NCBI GenBank assembly: GCA_963556495.2
Contig: OY747702.1
Location: 43,009,180-43,073,179, forward strand
Direction of reading: 5' to 3'
DNA length: 64,000 nt
Origin: Valencia hispanica
Lineage: Eukaryota; Chordata; Actinopteri; Cyprinodontiformes; Valenciidae
The first letter of the stretch is position 1, and every line of letters begins with the position of its first letter. Positions 1 to 11,150 of the stretch are shown in pieces. Under the pieces are notes generated by a model. That model was not told the origin of the DNA. It searched no databases and was given only the letters and a program-made list of their open reading frames with translations. The position numbers were made by a program, and so were the translations under genes.

Positions 1-165
1 CATTCTGCAGTTCTCCTCCTCATCTCCATTCCTCCGTGCAGTGTTCCTGATTCCAGCAATCAACTTGCATTCATTGTCTCAATTAACTGTTTTATTATAT
101 CACAACTGGTCTCCTTAGTGGTATTCTGCATGTGGGTCAGAAAACTAAACTCAAACATGACATTA
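1..165 (+). mobile_element. LTR-like 3' tail fragment
   Basis: A CT-rich stretch is followed by the motif CTGCATGTGGGTC, then an A/C-rich end and TGACA near 165. The same layout recurs near 9.7, 37.25, 52.3 and 58.77 kb, so it is an interspersed repeat. From memory of fish Ty3/gypsy elements, the 3' part of their LTRs ends this way. The 5' end lies outside the window. The family call is inference. Confidence 0.35.
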
Positions 166-1300
166 AATAAAAAATAAACATTTTCAAAGATTGTCTCTTC
201 TGATTTTTGTTACTACTTTATTAAAGTTTTCTTGTTCAGTTACTTACCTTTTAGGTCACTTATTTCCCCTAATGTTTTTATATCCTTATGTCTGTATGCT
301 GAGAACGTGTGAAAACCGAAGTAAAGTTCATCATTTGTGCACACACTCTTGGCCAATAAAGCTATTCTGATGTTAAGTTTTATAGTTGTAACAGTGGAAA
401 GTCAAATTCTTCATATTGTGCTAAGAAAAGCTGGACAACTTTTTGGTATGGATTCTGCTTTGCTGTTTTTATCTTACACTGGAGTTAATAAATGTGCCAA
501 AAGTAAAATATTTGTGTTAAAATACATACAGTACAACTGATCCCTCAGTTATATTGTATTAAGGATGGATGGTATAGACATGAGTTGATTTATTCTCAGC
601 CCTGATAAAGATGTATAAAAGGTCTTGCAAGAAATTAATCTTTTCAGTTATTTAACCTATAATTTTTTTAAGTTTATCATAGTGTTTTGGAACTTTTAAT
701 AATCCATCACTTTCTGTTCCCTAGGAATTAATATAAAATGAAGCAGATACCTATTTCTTTTAACCACTGCCCATTAAGCTGGATGAGGACCCATGTTTGT
801 CCTGCCACCACACAGTGAGCAGGATGGTTAGGGAGGTAAAAAAAAAAAAGCTCTACAAATCTAGCTGTTGAAGAAGAAAGGAGTGATTACCAAGTCTCAA
901 TAACAGGCATTTGAGGCTGTCTACATACCAACCCATTGTTTGGGAGTGACATAAATGTGAAAAGCACAGTGTATCCACTGTTGAGCATGGTGGAGAGTCT
1001 GTGTTGCTTTGGACCTGGTTTTCTAATAACGGTTCTTGGAGCTTGTGCATGACATCCCTAACTCTTTGAAATACTAGAATATTTTATATATGAATCAGAC
1101 TGGCAGAAAACAGAAAATGGGTGGCTGTTGGGTCTTCAAGCAAGATCCAAAACATAAGGGGAAGTCACCACAGAAACAGGCACAGACTCAGCCACATATT
1201 CACTTTTCATCTACGCCCTTCTTAGTCTTCACACCTAAATCCTGTAGAAAGCTTGCGAGATGAGCTGTAAAGAAAATACAACAATGGAGGACCGAGGACT
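166..1300. other. Unassigned AT-rich stretch
   Basis: No gene, splice-flanked ORF or clear element is visible. Bases 776-840 resemble 20037-20110 (shared block GGATGAGGACCCA, then GAGCAGGAT and AGGTAAAA), so a short dispersed repeat lies inside. A T-rich part at 600-720 shows nothing recognisable. Confidence 0.5.
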
Positions 1301-1302
1301 CT

Positions 1303-1690
1303 GGGAGCCTTTGTCCACTGAGCTGGTTCCAGTGCTAGTTTGTTGCTAGAGTCTGACTTGGTTTTCCACAACGAAAGCATCCGTTTTTTGGACCTAAACC
1401 AGTGCTTAACAGAGCACCAATTGTTGCTGGGCCAGAGTGGTTCTTTCTAAGAACTGCTTTCTAGCCCCCCCGTATGCTGATGCAACCAAGGTGTTGTGGG
1501 CCAGAATAACAAAAGCATAGCGTGGCAAGGCGAAACACTCAACCGCTATTTTTATACACAACAATGAACGTAACCAAAAACATGTTGTGTACACATCTTT
1601 GCAAATCCCGCAAAGTGTGAAAGCAGCACTTGAAAGGGCACCATGACCTCTTCCATTGCCAAAATATCTCGCTCTGCACATACAGTTGCG
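1303..1690 (+). mobile_element. TIR MITE, copy 1 (3'-truncated)
   Basis: This block aligns by eye with 50075-50503. Both have a left end of the type TTTxCCAxxGAxCTGGTTC, then a middle block TTxGCAAATCCxGCAAAGTGTG followed by AAGCA. The right end with the matching inverted repeat is missing here. It has no coding capacity. The superfamily cannot be set from this copy. Confidence 0.55.
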
Positions 1691-2059
1691 TTGCAACACT
1701 TTAAATGACGTTATGTCTTGTTGGCAAAGTGAGCATTTCTGAAAAGCAGGGGAACCAACAATAAGTCATTTTGTTAAATGGTAGTGGTAGTCAGCTATCA
1801 TGACTCTGTGACGGGGTAAGCCGTATTGCGTCATTTCCTGATGTCGCGCTCCGTGGAGCTGTTTGGTGTTCCGACTCTCTTGAATTGATCTTGTTTTCTC
1901 TGTGCTGAGGTCTCTCTAAGTTATTTTAACACACAAGCACACCAAAACACACGTTTTGTGGTGGTGCACTTTACGTTTTGGGAACTCCTTGTGTTTCACA
2001 CAGTTTTTCTTGGGGTGGTAAGGTCTCGCTAGCTTAGTTAGCTTAGTTTCATTGCGGCT

Positions 2060-2939
2060 ATGGCTACTCTTCTCTCTCCTGTCTCTAACTCTTCTCTTCT
2101 CTCTTGCTCTCTCTGTCAGATGTTTAGTTACTTACCTGCCTCCTTTAGTGATAATGGTAACTGTAATAAATGTCATATTTTTGTAGCTTTGGAGGCAAGG
2201 GTATCAGAATTAGAAGCACGGCACCGCGCTGTTGAAAAACCAGCAGATAGCAGAAGCCCATTAGCCAGCGTGGAGCCAACAAGGATAGAACCCCCTAGCT
2301 GTCCTCCGGTAGAGCCCACGCAACCGGGACCTCAGGCCGGCTGGGTGACTGTACGTAGGAAGCATACTTCTAGGACCCAGCCCACGGGCCACCACCAATC
2401 CGTCCACGTTTCTAACAGATTTTCCCCGCTCAGCGACACACCCGCTGACAAGCCGACCCTGGTAATTGGCAGCTCCATAGTCAGAAATGTGGCATTAGAG
2501 ACACCATTGACCATAGTCAAATGCTTGCCAGGGGCCAGAACGGGCGACATCAAATCCTACCTGAAACTGCTGGCTAAGATAAGCGTAAATACAGTAAGAT
2601 TGTTATTCACGCTGGCGGTAATGACCCCCGGTTACGCCAATCGGAGGTCACTAAAATTAGTGTTGCTTCGGTGTGTAAGTTTGCCAAAACAATGTCAGAC
2701 TCTGTAACTTTTCTGGTCCCCTGATTGGACCAGTGACGACATGTTTAGCCGCATCCTGTCATTCCATTAAATGGTTGTCTAGGTGGTATCCTGCAAACGA
2801 TGTGGGCTACACTGATAACTGGCGAACATTTTGGGGAAAACCTGGTCTGATCCGGAAAGACGGCATCCATCCCACTTTGGATGGAGCAGCTCTTCTTTCT
2901 AGGAATATGGCCGAATTTATTAGTCCTCCAAAACACTGA
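2060..2939 (+). pseudogene. LINE ORF1, SGNH-esterase type (frameshifted)
   Basis: ORF1 of copy A starts at ATG 2060. It has a Cys pair at residues 16 and 19 and a second at 35 and 38, a likely zinc-binding knuckle. A short charged coiled-coil segment follows at about 42-60, then a Pro-rich linker. The SGNH hydrolase begins near residue 133, with the serine block VIGSSIVRN. In CR1/L2-group LINEs this esterase-like domain sits in ORF1 and the protein binds element RNA. A one-base loss near 2577 relative to copy B shifts the frame, so the GGND block is lost. The C-terminal block DGIHPTLDG is read in another frame (2733-2939). Further small deletions occur near 2710. The frame open from the ATG stops at 2707. 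Confidence 0.85.
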
Positions 2940-3032
2940 CAACCCAGGGTCCAAACCAGGAAGCAGAGTCGTAGTTTAACCCACCCCTCTGCTGCTTCTG
3001 TACTGTTACCCACCCATTACCCTATAGAAACA

Positions 3033-6002
3033 GTGTCTTGCCCACGGCCAAAGTTAAATGGATTAAAAGTTAAGCCAACAAAAGCAAATTATGGAAATCT
3101 CATAAAGATAAATACGACTTTGAACAGAAAAATAAATCTATTAAATGTGGTGTATTAAACATAAGATCTCTCTCCTCAAAGACTTTGTTAGTAAATGACT
3201 TGATTTGTGATAATCACATTGATTTCCTTTGTCTCACAGAAACCTGGTTGCAGCAGGAGGATTATGTCAGTATAAATGAGTCAACTCCTTCCAGTCATTT
3301 AAATTTTCACATTCCTAGAAGTACTGGGCGAGGAGGAGGAGTTGCAAACATTTTTCGTTCTGATTTACTAATTAGTCCCAGACCAATTGATAGCTACAGT
3401 TCTTTTGAACATCTAACCCTTAATTTTCCTCATCCAAGTTGCAAAACATTAAGACCATTTTTGTTTGTGGTTTTGTATCGTCCACCAGGCCCTTACTCTC
3501 AATTCTTGGATCAGATCTAACATTTTTTATCTGATTTAGTATTAAATACTGATAGGGTTATTATAGTGGAGGACTTCAATATTCATGTGGAAAATGAAAG
3601 TGATAGCCTAAATGCAGCCTTTAATGCTATTTTAGACTCAATTGGCTTTACTCAAAAAGTACAAAGATCAACCCACTCGGGTAAACACACTTTTGACCTT
3701 GTACTGACATACGGTATTTAGTGTGAAGAAATAACAGTCCACCCACATAACCCGGTCCTGTCTGACCACTTCTTAATAACTTTTGAATTTACTTTAACCG
3801 ACCATCTTAAATCTGAAAGAAAATGTCATTATAGTAGAGCTTTATCAGACAATGCTGTAACAATTTTTAAAGAATCTGTTCCATTCTTACTTTCCTCAGT
3901 GTCTCAGGGTAACACAGTGGATGGCAGCAATTCTATCTCTAACCCTTCAGAAATTGATGATCTGGTTCACAGCGTTACGTCCTCATTGCGTTTGGCATTA
4001 GATAGTGTAGCCCCCTTAAAAAAGAAAGTGGCTAGCCATAGGAGGCTGACTCCTTGGTTTAACGCAGAGTTGCGTACTTTGAAGCAGAATACTAGGAAGT
4101 TGGAGAAAAATGGCGCTCTACACATCTAGAGGATTCCTATTTAACCTGGAATAACAGTCTACTGCTGTATAAAAAGACCCTTCGACAAGCTAGAACAGCA
4201 TATCTTTCAAAATTAACAGAGGCGAATAAAAACAATCCTAGGTTTCTTTTTAGTACAGTTGCCAAACTTACACAGAGTCATAGCTCTGTTGAGCCAACTA
4301 CTCCCCCAGCTCTTAGCAGTGATGATTTTATGGGATTCCTCATAAATAAAATTAATTCTATTAAAAATAAAATCATTGGCATCCTCCCAAACATGATTAC
4401 TTCTTCCTCAGTAAATGAGGCAGCATCGGAAAGAACTGTAGAACCTAATTTGTGCTTAGGCTGTTTTGATTCAGTCGAGCTTTCGGAATTATGAAAAATA
4501 TTAGCCTCATCTAAACCTTCAACTTGTATGTTGGACCCAATCCCAACCAAATTATTTAAAGAAGTGTTCCATTTGGTTCCTGGCCCCATTTTGGATATGA
4601 TGAATCTATCCTTAGTAAACGGATACGTACCACAGGAATTTAAAATAGCTGTAATTAAACCTTTACTCAAGGAACCTTCCCTTGATCAAGATGACTTAGT
4701 GAATTACAGACCTATATCTAACCTTCCTTTCTTATCGAAAGTCCTTGAGAAAATTGTTGCTAATCAAGTCTGTGAGCATCTAAACAGTAACGAGCTGTTT
4801 GAAGAGTTTCAGTCAGGTTTTAGAGCTCATCATAGCACTGAAACAGCACTGGTGAAGGTTACTAATGATATTCTCATGGCCTCAGATAATGGACTTGTAT
4901 CTGTTCTAGTTTTGCTAGATCTCAGTGCTGCTTTTGACACAGTAGATCATAATATTCTCTTAGAAAGGCTTGAACATGTTGTAGGGATCAAAGGAACAGC
5001 ACTAGGCTGGTTTAAATCATATTTGTCTGACAGATTCCAGTTTGTTCATCTAAATGATAAATCTTCTTCACTTTCAAGGGTTACTTGTGGAGTTCCACAG
5101 GGTTCTGTGCTTGGACCAATTCTTTTCACCATATATATGCTCCCAATTGGTAGAATCATTCGACAGCATGGGATAAATTTCCACAGCTATGCTGATGATG
5201 CACAACTATATTTATCCATAAATCCTGATGAACCCAGTCAATTAGGTAGATTACAGGCATGTCTGGAAGACATAAAAACATGGATGACCCTAAACTTTTT
5301 GCTTTTAAATTCTGACAGGACAGAAGTTGCTGTCTTTGGACCAGAAGTTCTAAAACAGAAACTGATTAGTCAATCACTTCATCTGGATGGCATTAAATTG
5401 GCTCCCAGTAATAACGTAAATAACCTCGGCGTTATTTTTGACCAAGACTTGACATTTAAATCCCATATTAAACTGGTTTCTAGGATTTCTTTCTTTCACC
5501 TCCGGAATATTGCTAAAATTAGAAACATCCTGTCCAGGAGTGATGCTGAGAAACTAGTCCATGCATTTGTTACCTCAAGGCTGGACTACTGTAATTCTTT
5601 ACTATCAGGAAGTCCACAAAATGCTATTAAAAGCCTTCAGTTGATCCAAAATGCGGCAGCAAGAGTTCTGATGATTATTAAAAAGAGAGATCACATTTCT
5701 CCTGTTTTAGCTTCCCTTCATTGGCTCCCTGTTAAATCCAGAATAGAATTTAAGATCCTTCTTCTTACATACAAAGCCCTTAATAATCAAGCTCCATCAT
5801 ACATCAGAGATCTAATTGTTTCATATGTTCCCAACAGAGCACTTCGCTCTCAGACTGCAGGTTTACTTGTAGTTCCTAGGATTTCTAAAAGTAGAATGGG
5901 AGGCAGATCTTTTAGTTATCAGGCTCCTCTCCTGTAGGAACCAGCTCCCAGCTTTAGTCCGTGAGGCAGACACTCCGTTTACTTTGATAAAGCTTATAGT
6001 TA
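3033..6002 (+). pseudogene. LINE ORF2, endonuclease-reverse transcriptase (broken)
   Basis: ORF2 of copy A encodes an APE-type endonuclease followed by a reverse transcriptase. Visible blocks are LCLTETWL (catalytic Glu), [24 protein letters not shown] and the RT active-site box YADD. The frame is interrupted by a stop at 3518-3520 (Ser to stop versus copy B), a stop at 3718-3720 (Glu to stop), a frameshift near 4110, a stop near 4492 and a frameshift near 5935. The longest intact piece, 4528-5937, covers most of the RT. As in copy B, I see no in-frame ATG before the endonuclease motifs; the start given is the position equivalent to the GTG of copy B. The element cannot move by its own proteins. 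Confidence 0.88.
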
Positions 6003-6699
6003 GAGTGGCATCCTGAGCTAGCTCTGTAGTTATGCTGCTATAGGCTTAGACTGCTGGAAGACAGACTTAGCAATTTTCTTCACTCTGCTACTTCTTTTTC
6101 TACTACTACTCTCCAGTTGTATTACAGTACATTCTGCTATTTCGACTGTTAACTTTGTGTTCTCTCAGTGTTTTTCTCTCCATAGAAGATATATCTGGTC
6201 TTGTATCCTGATTGGCTGCAATGCCCTGTTGGACGGGGAGCATCGACTGGGATGATCCTCCCAGTAACTGAACATCCACTGTGTCCTGTAATCAACTTTT
6301 TACTTTCTGTAACATAGAAATTACTCTTATATCAGATCTTCTGTTCCTTCTGTGTTTCTGCTCTGTCTTCTCAAACCCCCAGGCGGTCGTGGCAGATGGC
6401 CGCTCCTACTGAGCCTGGTTCTGTTGGAGGTTTCTTCCTGTTAAAGGGGAGTTTTTCCTCTCCACCATCGCTACATGTTTGCTCAGTATGAGGGATTGCT
6501 GAAGGATTGCTGTGGTTGGAAAGTCTTTCCAACCTCACGCCAATGACTGACGCAATCTGCTGGGATTCCTTAAATTGGAAACTTTTTAACTGATTGGAAT
6601 GTTTGTATAAATGTATGACTTCTTGTTTAAGTGCCTTGAGATGACATCTGTTGTGAATTGGCACTATATAAATACACTGAATTGAAATTGAATTGAATT

Positions 6700-7854
6700 A
6701 AAACCATACAATTTTTTCCCTCACCAAATGAATGTACTTTAATTAAAGTTTGGATTTGTCAGAAACATTCAGTGTAAGGGTGTTATGCTGCATCTAAAGA
6801 TTGGTTTATTTCAAGGCATCATAACCAGGATTGCCAATAAATGTGGTGTATTGCTACCTTTAGTCTAAATAAATGACACAAATGTTTAGTTTAGGAGTCA
6901 TCCTGAGAATAAAATTGGGAATAATACTGGAGTTGTATAGGAAAAACCTTGGCTCTCCTTTGAATGGAGGTGACAAGGAGGTAGACGAGGCTGAAGATAC
7001 TGTAATTAGTTATTGAGTGGGGTGGTTGACTGCTGCAGTGGACATTGTCAGCCAACGTAACATGAAAGATTCAGTGGATTGGTGACATAAGTCTATTTGG
7101 TTTCTGTCACCTCTGCAGAACCCCAATGGCAGCTTCAGATAGTGTCAAGCTGTCCAGCTTCGCCTGTCCATCAGCTCCATGCTCAAGTCAAAAACAACAA
7201 TAGTCAGTATTAGAGTTTTTGTGTCCTTATGGGGCAAAAATCTTTTTGTTTATGAAAAGAATCCCCAGATGTCTGAAATACTTTATATAAATATGACCCA
7301 GAGAATATGGAAGATATGTTCTGCTAAATTAATCTAAATTGCATGCATCACTTTTTTAAGTGAAGCAGTCGTGCAGCTATGCGGCTGTTTTGACTGTCAC
7401 GTCAGCTATACAGTGAAAGGAAACAGCAGCTCATTGGTGTTGAGCTGTGAAAACAGGTGGAGGCTTGTGTCCATTTGTGCATGAACACATAGACACAAGA
7501 TTATGCTCCCAGACTGTGTATTTGTGCATGTATATGCAGTTGTCTATGGGCCCTGGAGCCCCACAGCTGTGAATTGAAGAGTTATTCAGTGTTGGCTAAC
7601 TGTATGTGGCCTGATATTTTGGACACTCGTAATATCCCTGTTTTCCTGTTGGCTCCTTGCTGAGCAGTGATCAGAAGAAGAAACCTGTAAAGTATCCAAT
7701 GCAGATGGAAATTTCAAGAGACAACTCCTTCAACAGCTTCTATTTATAACAAAAGATTTTAAGTTTATGTAAAAACTAATCTGATTCACAAATCTAGACA
7801 CATCATTCTTTAAAATGAGACATAAATTACCAAATGTAGGGCCTGACATATTAG
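6700..7854. other. Unassigned stretch after LINE copy A
   Basis: No gene or recognised repeat is visible. Only short ORFs occur, with no splice-like boundaries around them. Confidence 0.4.
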
Positions 7855-8030
7855 GAAATATGCTCACTCAGTTTCTGGCAGAGAGTTAAATGGGAGCAGT
7901 GATACATCTCTTATGTCTTTGAATTAAACATGAAGCTGCAGCCAGCACCTTGTTAGCTTATAAAAACTGGGAACAAGCAAAGCAGTAGGTTTGGCTCTGT
8001 TGAACGGTTTCAAAGCCCTCCAAACACTTA
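7855..8030 (+). repeat. Dispersed teleost-type repeat fragment
   Basis: The run GAAGCTGCAGCCAGCACC, then TTAGCTTATAAAAACTGGGAAC and GGCTCTGTT, resembles a common fish interspersed repeat that I recall as CAGCCAGCAGCCGGTTAGCTTAGC plus AAGACTGGAAAC. No ends or target duplication are visible, and the class is unknown. Confidence 0.4.
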
Positions 8031-8214
8031 CTACTGACACTCTATTTTTTCTAGGTTTAATAGTGTAGTAATCTCTGTTCCCAATAGTCTAATTTGCAAT
8101 CAGTTATAATAGTTTTTTTTTCCATCAGGCCTAATCCAATGACGAACAACACTACATTCAGTTGTTTTCTAAAAATAAACACATTTCATGTACCACAGCT
8201 TTCATGAAAATAGA

Positions 8215-8490
8215 GGGGAGAAAATTCCCTGGACAGATCACCAATCCTTCACCGAGCTGACACAGACAAACAACCACACAGACCCTCACTCAGTCCTGGG
8301 GTCAATTTAGAATCACTAATTAGTGCATGCATTGTGTTTGGCCTGTGGGTGGAAAATGAAGCGTGTGGAGAAAATCCCACCCCAGCCCAGGGAGGGCATG
8401 AGAACTCCCTGTGGAACAGCCCCAGGCGAGTTTAAAACCCAGAGTTTTCTCACTGTGAAATGAAAGAGGTAACTATCACTTAGAGGTACT
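8215..8490 (-). mobile_element. tRNA-type SINE (family 2), minus strand
   Basis: Read on the minus strand this matches the plus-strand copy at 47020-47340. Shared blocks are the tRNA-like head, AGTTCTCATGCC in the place of GCATGTTCTCC, the region of the tail that reads CAGTCCAAAAACAT in the other copy, and the TTGTCTGTGT tail. Fish SINEs of this type start with a tRNA-related pol III promoter and end with a LINE-like tail. The copy is diverged and has lost clear A and B boxes. Confidence 0.65.
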
Positions 8491-9039
8491 ATAAATACAT
8501 CAGTCTGATCAGTAAACATGTTGTTTGAACTGATTGTGTTGAGCATGCAGGATAATGGCTTGTTTTCATAACCATACTAATACCACCTTTAGATTAGTGT
8601 AATTTAGAATGACATCAAAATAATCTAGAATCATGTTTATTAATTTAATATTACGCTGCTCATGTATTTTTGGAGCTGGTATGTTAGGCAGGTTTCCTGA
8701 TATTAGGAATAGCTTTCGATGCACAAAAGCACATTTGACCTTCCTATCAAAATTTACTTGAATCTTATCTTCAACCATTTCTATTCTTGTCCCTAACCTT
8801 TACTCTGATATGCCATGGAAATGTCTTTTTGTGGTTGCAAACGTCGATGGTACTCCTATTATTAGGGAAGATCCGCATTAAATTAAACATATTACATCAG
8901 AATGCATAAAACAAATATTTATATTAAAATATTTTTACACTGTATAGTGCTCTGTTATGTTTTACTTGCTATTTTCCTATGTATAATAGTGCCAGGATCT
9001 CATGGACTGGAAGTTTAGCCCTTTCAGTTTGCAGTATTG
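8491..9039. other. Unassigned AT-rich stretch
   Basis: No gene, TIR pair or known repeat recognised. Confidence 0.35.
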
Positions 9040-9436
9040 AGTATTCTTTTATCTCTGTCCATTCTTAGATTTTTAGTATCTCACTCAAAGGTTGATGCTA
9101 TTGCATGTCTGTTTCAAGGGGTTGAAGTTTGTTGGAGGAGTGTTTGGGCAGAAAACAACAGGATCACTAGTCTTACTCCTTAAGTTTCATGATATGCAAA
9201 CTTCTTGCCTCTGAACGTAGCATTATACTTTACTGGTGGTATTCCAAAGACAAATTCCAACCATTTCTTCAAGACAGCCTTCCCATTGGCGATCGCAAGC
9301 CAAGGTGGGCGAAGCCATGAATTAAAATTTTCTCTGTGATGTAGGAGAGACTGGCTTTTTCTGACTTGTTCGTTTACAAATTCTATATGCAACTCAGAGT
9401 GACCGATCGTATTTTGGTTTCTCAGTTAACAAGACC
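9040..9436 (+). mobile_element. TTAA-type MITE, copy 1 (old)
   Basis: This is homologous to 62104-62771 and to 44177-44778 in reverse. Shared blocks are GGGGTTGAAGTTTGT, CAAAGACAAATTCCAAC, AAGCCAAGGTGGGCGA and GAGACTGGCTTTTTCTGAC. The right end AGTTAACAAGACC is the complement of the GGTCTTGTTxACT terminus of the 44-kb copy. The flanking TTAA has decayed to TTTT and the left end is poorly defined. Non-coding. Confidence 0.65.
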
Positions 9437-9448
9437 TTTTGCGTTAGT

Positions 9449-9755
9449 TGTCATGATTGCAGTATTCCTTGGTGTTCATGTTGTCAGTTTATATTTTTCC
9501 CAAAGCTGCTCCCATAATGCTCCACACACAGCAGCAGTTAATTCCAGTAATCATCCTCCCTAGAATTTAAGCCTCTCTTCAGTCACTCCTTTGTCAGATC
9601 TTCCTGTGTCCTGCATGATTCTTGCACCTGGTTATGTGTGCTCTGTGTTTTCCTCCCTCCCATAAGTTTTGTAGCCTTACATTTCTGCCAAACTGCCGAC
9701 ATGATTCTGTCATCCTGTTGACTGCTTTTGGGTCCAACTCAACTACAAACTATGA
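9449..9755 (+). mobile_element. Solo-LTR-like segment
   Basis: It begins TGTCATGATTGC and ends with TTTTGGGTCC plus an A/C-rich tail and TATGA, about 305 bp. The same 5' start and 3' tail frame the segment at 58265-58795. TG at the start and a CTGC-TTTGGGTCC end fit LTRs of fish Ty3/gypsy elements as I recall them. No internal coding region follows, so a solo LTR is likely. It lies 12 bp after the end of the TTAA MITE. Confidence 0.4.
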
Positions 9756-10599
9756 AGATTGACATTAATATCATACATATAATTTTGGAAATAATCAAAT
9801 TTGAAATCATATATTTTTATTATCTTAAATATTTTTAATATAAAATAATTGTCTCTCTACATCACAAGAACAACTGGGACATCCCAGTTGGGGTTGTTAG
9901 GGAATAATTATTATTTTATTTAGGACTGGATTGTTTATTCTCTATCTTTTGTAGTAAATCAAGGACAGTAGGTCATGTAGAGAAAACAAAAGCCTTCTGT
10001 GTGTAATGTTCTGATAAATAATGTATGAGACTGCCAGGGCAAACCTCAGCAAGCAGCAGATAACAACAGGACATTCGGATCTTGTCAGAAGAATGCCCGG
10101 TTTGGAATCGGGCTATCAGAGGTAGCAAGCTCCAGGCGGGCAGGAGAAAGACACTCTGGACACTGAAACTGAGCTCATGCTGTTAGAAGATAAACGTTTA
10201 TTCCTAAATACTATTTAAGAGTGTTGGTTAGAAGGGTTTCGGTGGGGTAATGTGAGAATGGAACTGTCTTTTGGTTAACGTTGTCCCTCCATGTTTGGCT
10301 AACATGTTATATTAAATTCTAATGTCTTATCTTTGTTTAAGAAGAAGCTATTTTTAGCTATAACAAAGTGAAAAGAGGATGAATAATTGTAATTTATCGG
10401 AGCCTACTTTATAGTAAATAACTTTAAATGACATGAAGCAAAAATCCTGATGGAATCTGAGGTCTTGGCATTAGTCACCAGATTGATAATGCATATACTT
10501 AAGGCAGTTTATATGGAGCGTTTCCCGGGTAACCATGGCAACCGAGAGGCGGAGGAAGCATGATTCAGACACTGGTGTTTTTATGGGTGCGGTGGAGGC
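9756..10599. other. Unassigned stretch
   Basis: No gene seen. A tract at 9880-9900 contains a small inverted repeat (AACTGGGAC and GTCCCAGTT forms), probably a short hairpin. Nothing else can be assigned. Confidence 0.35.
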
Positions 10600-11150
10600 A
10601 TGGGATTATTTCAATCAATCATCTAATATTTATCTATATAGAGCTTTACTCAGCCAAAAGGGGATCAAAGTGCTTCACAATAAAAGACAAAAATATAGTT
10701 GGTAATGAGAAAATGTGTAACAAGACAACAATAGTAAAGAGATTCAAATAAAATATAAAAGCAGCAGCACAAGCGATAAAACAAATAAGAACAATAAATA
10801 TAAAGGTAGAATTACAGTATTACTTATTGTACCAACAATAACATTGTATTAAAAGCAAATTCAACAAACAAAAACTTACAGCAGATTGTAATAAGTTTCA
10901 GGACCCCAAGGTATTTAAAGCCTGACAAAAAAAGTTGTGTTTTAAGTCTACTTTTAAAAAGTATAATCTGTGAAAAAAAATATTTCTGGAGTCACAAATA
11001 AATGGAAGAGCTGCAAGTGGCACAGCGTTGTTGCAACTACATCCCTGACATAAAGAAATAAGATGGAGGTAAAGAGGAAGACAGCATGCCACAACCAGAA
11101 TGTGCTGGGTCAGTAGATCTAACACCGGGCCCGTTTCGGCACATAGATTT
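10600..11150 (-). mobile_element. LINE 3' end (L2-like), minus strand
   Basis: The edge at 10600-10680 (ATCTATATAGAGCTTTA, then CAAAGTGCTTCACA) is the complement of the tail of L2-like LINEs, where the last transcribed bases read as 'gctatataaat'. The part further inside, around 10920-11110, resembles the diverged C-terminal RT region and 3' UTR of such LINEs. No long frame survives. A 5'-truncated copy is the simplest reading. Confidence 0.5.

Larger units (their letters stand above)
1808..6699 (+). mobile_element. Full-length CR1/L2-clade LINE, copy A (degraded)
   Basis: This near full-length non-LTR retrotransposon is collinear with the minus-strand copy at 26353-31274. Both copies begin at the same motif, GTGACGGGGTAAGCC. 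Both end in a 3' UTR with AATTGGCxCTATATAAAT followed by ATTGA-type short repeats, which is typical of fish L2-like LINEs. The order is 5' UTR (1808-2059), ORF1, ORF2, and a long 3' UTR of about 700 bp. No convincing target-site duplication is visible. Both ORFs are broken, so this copy is inactive. Assignment to the L2/CR1 group rests on the SGNH-type ORF1, the APE endonuclease plus RT layout, and the non-poly(A) tail. Confidence 0.9.

Noticed and set aside
4278..4670. 130-codon frame on the minus strand
   Set aside because: It is the antisense shadow of LINE ORF2; the same shadow appears at 28419-28643 for copy B.
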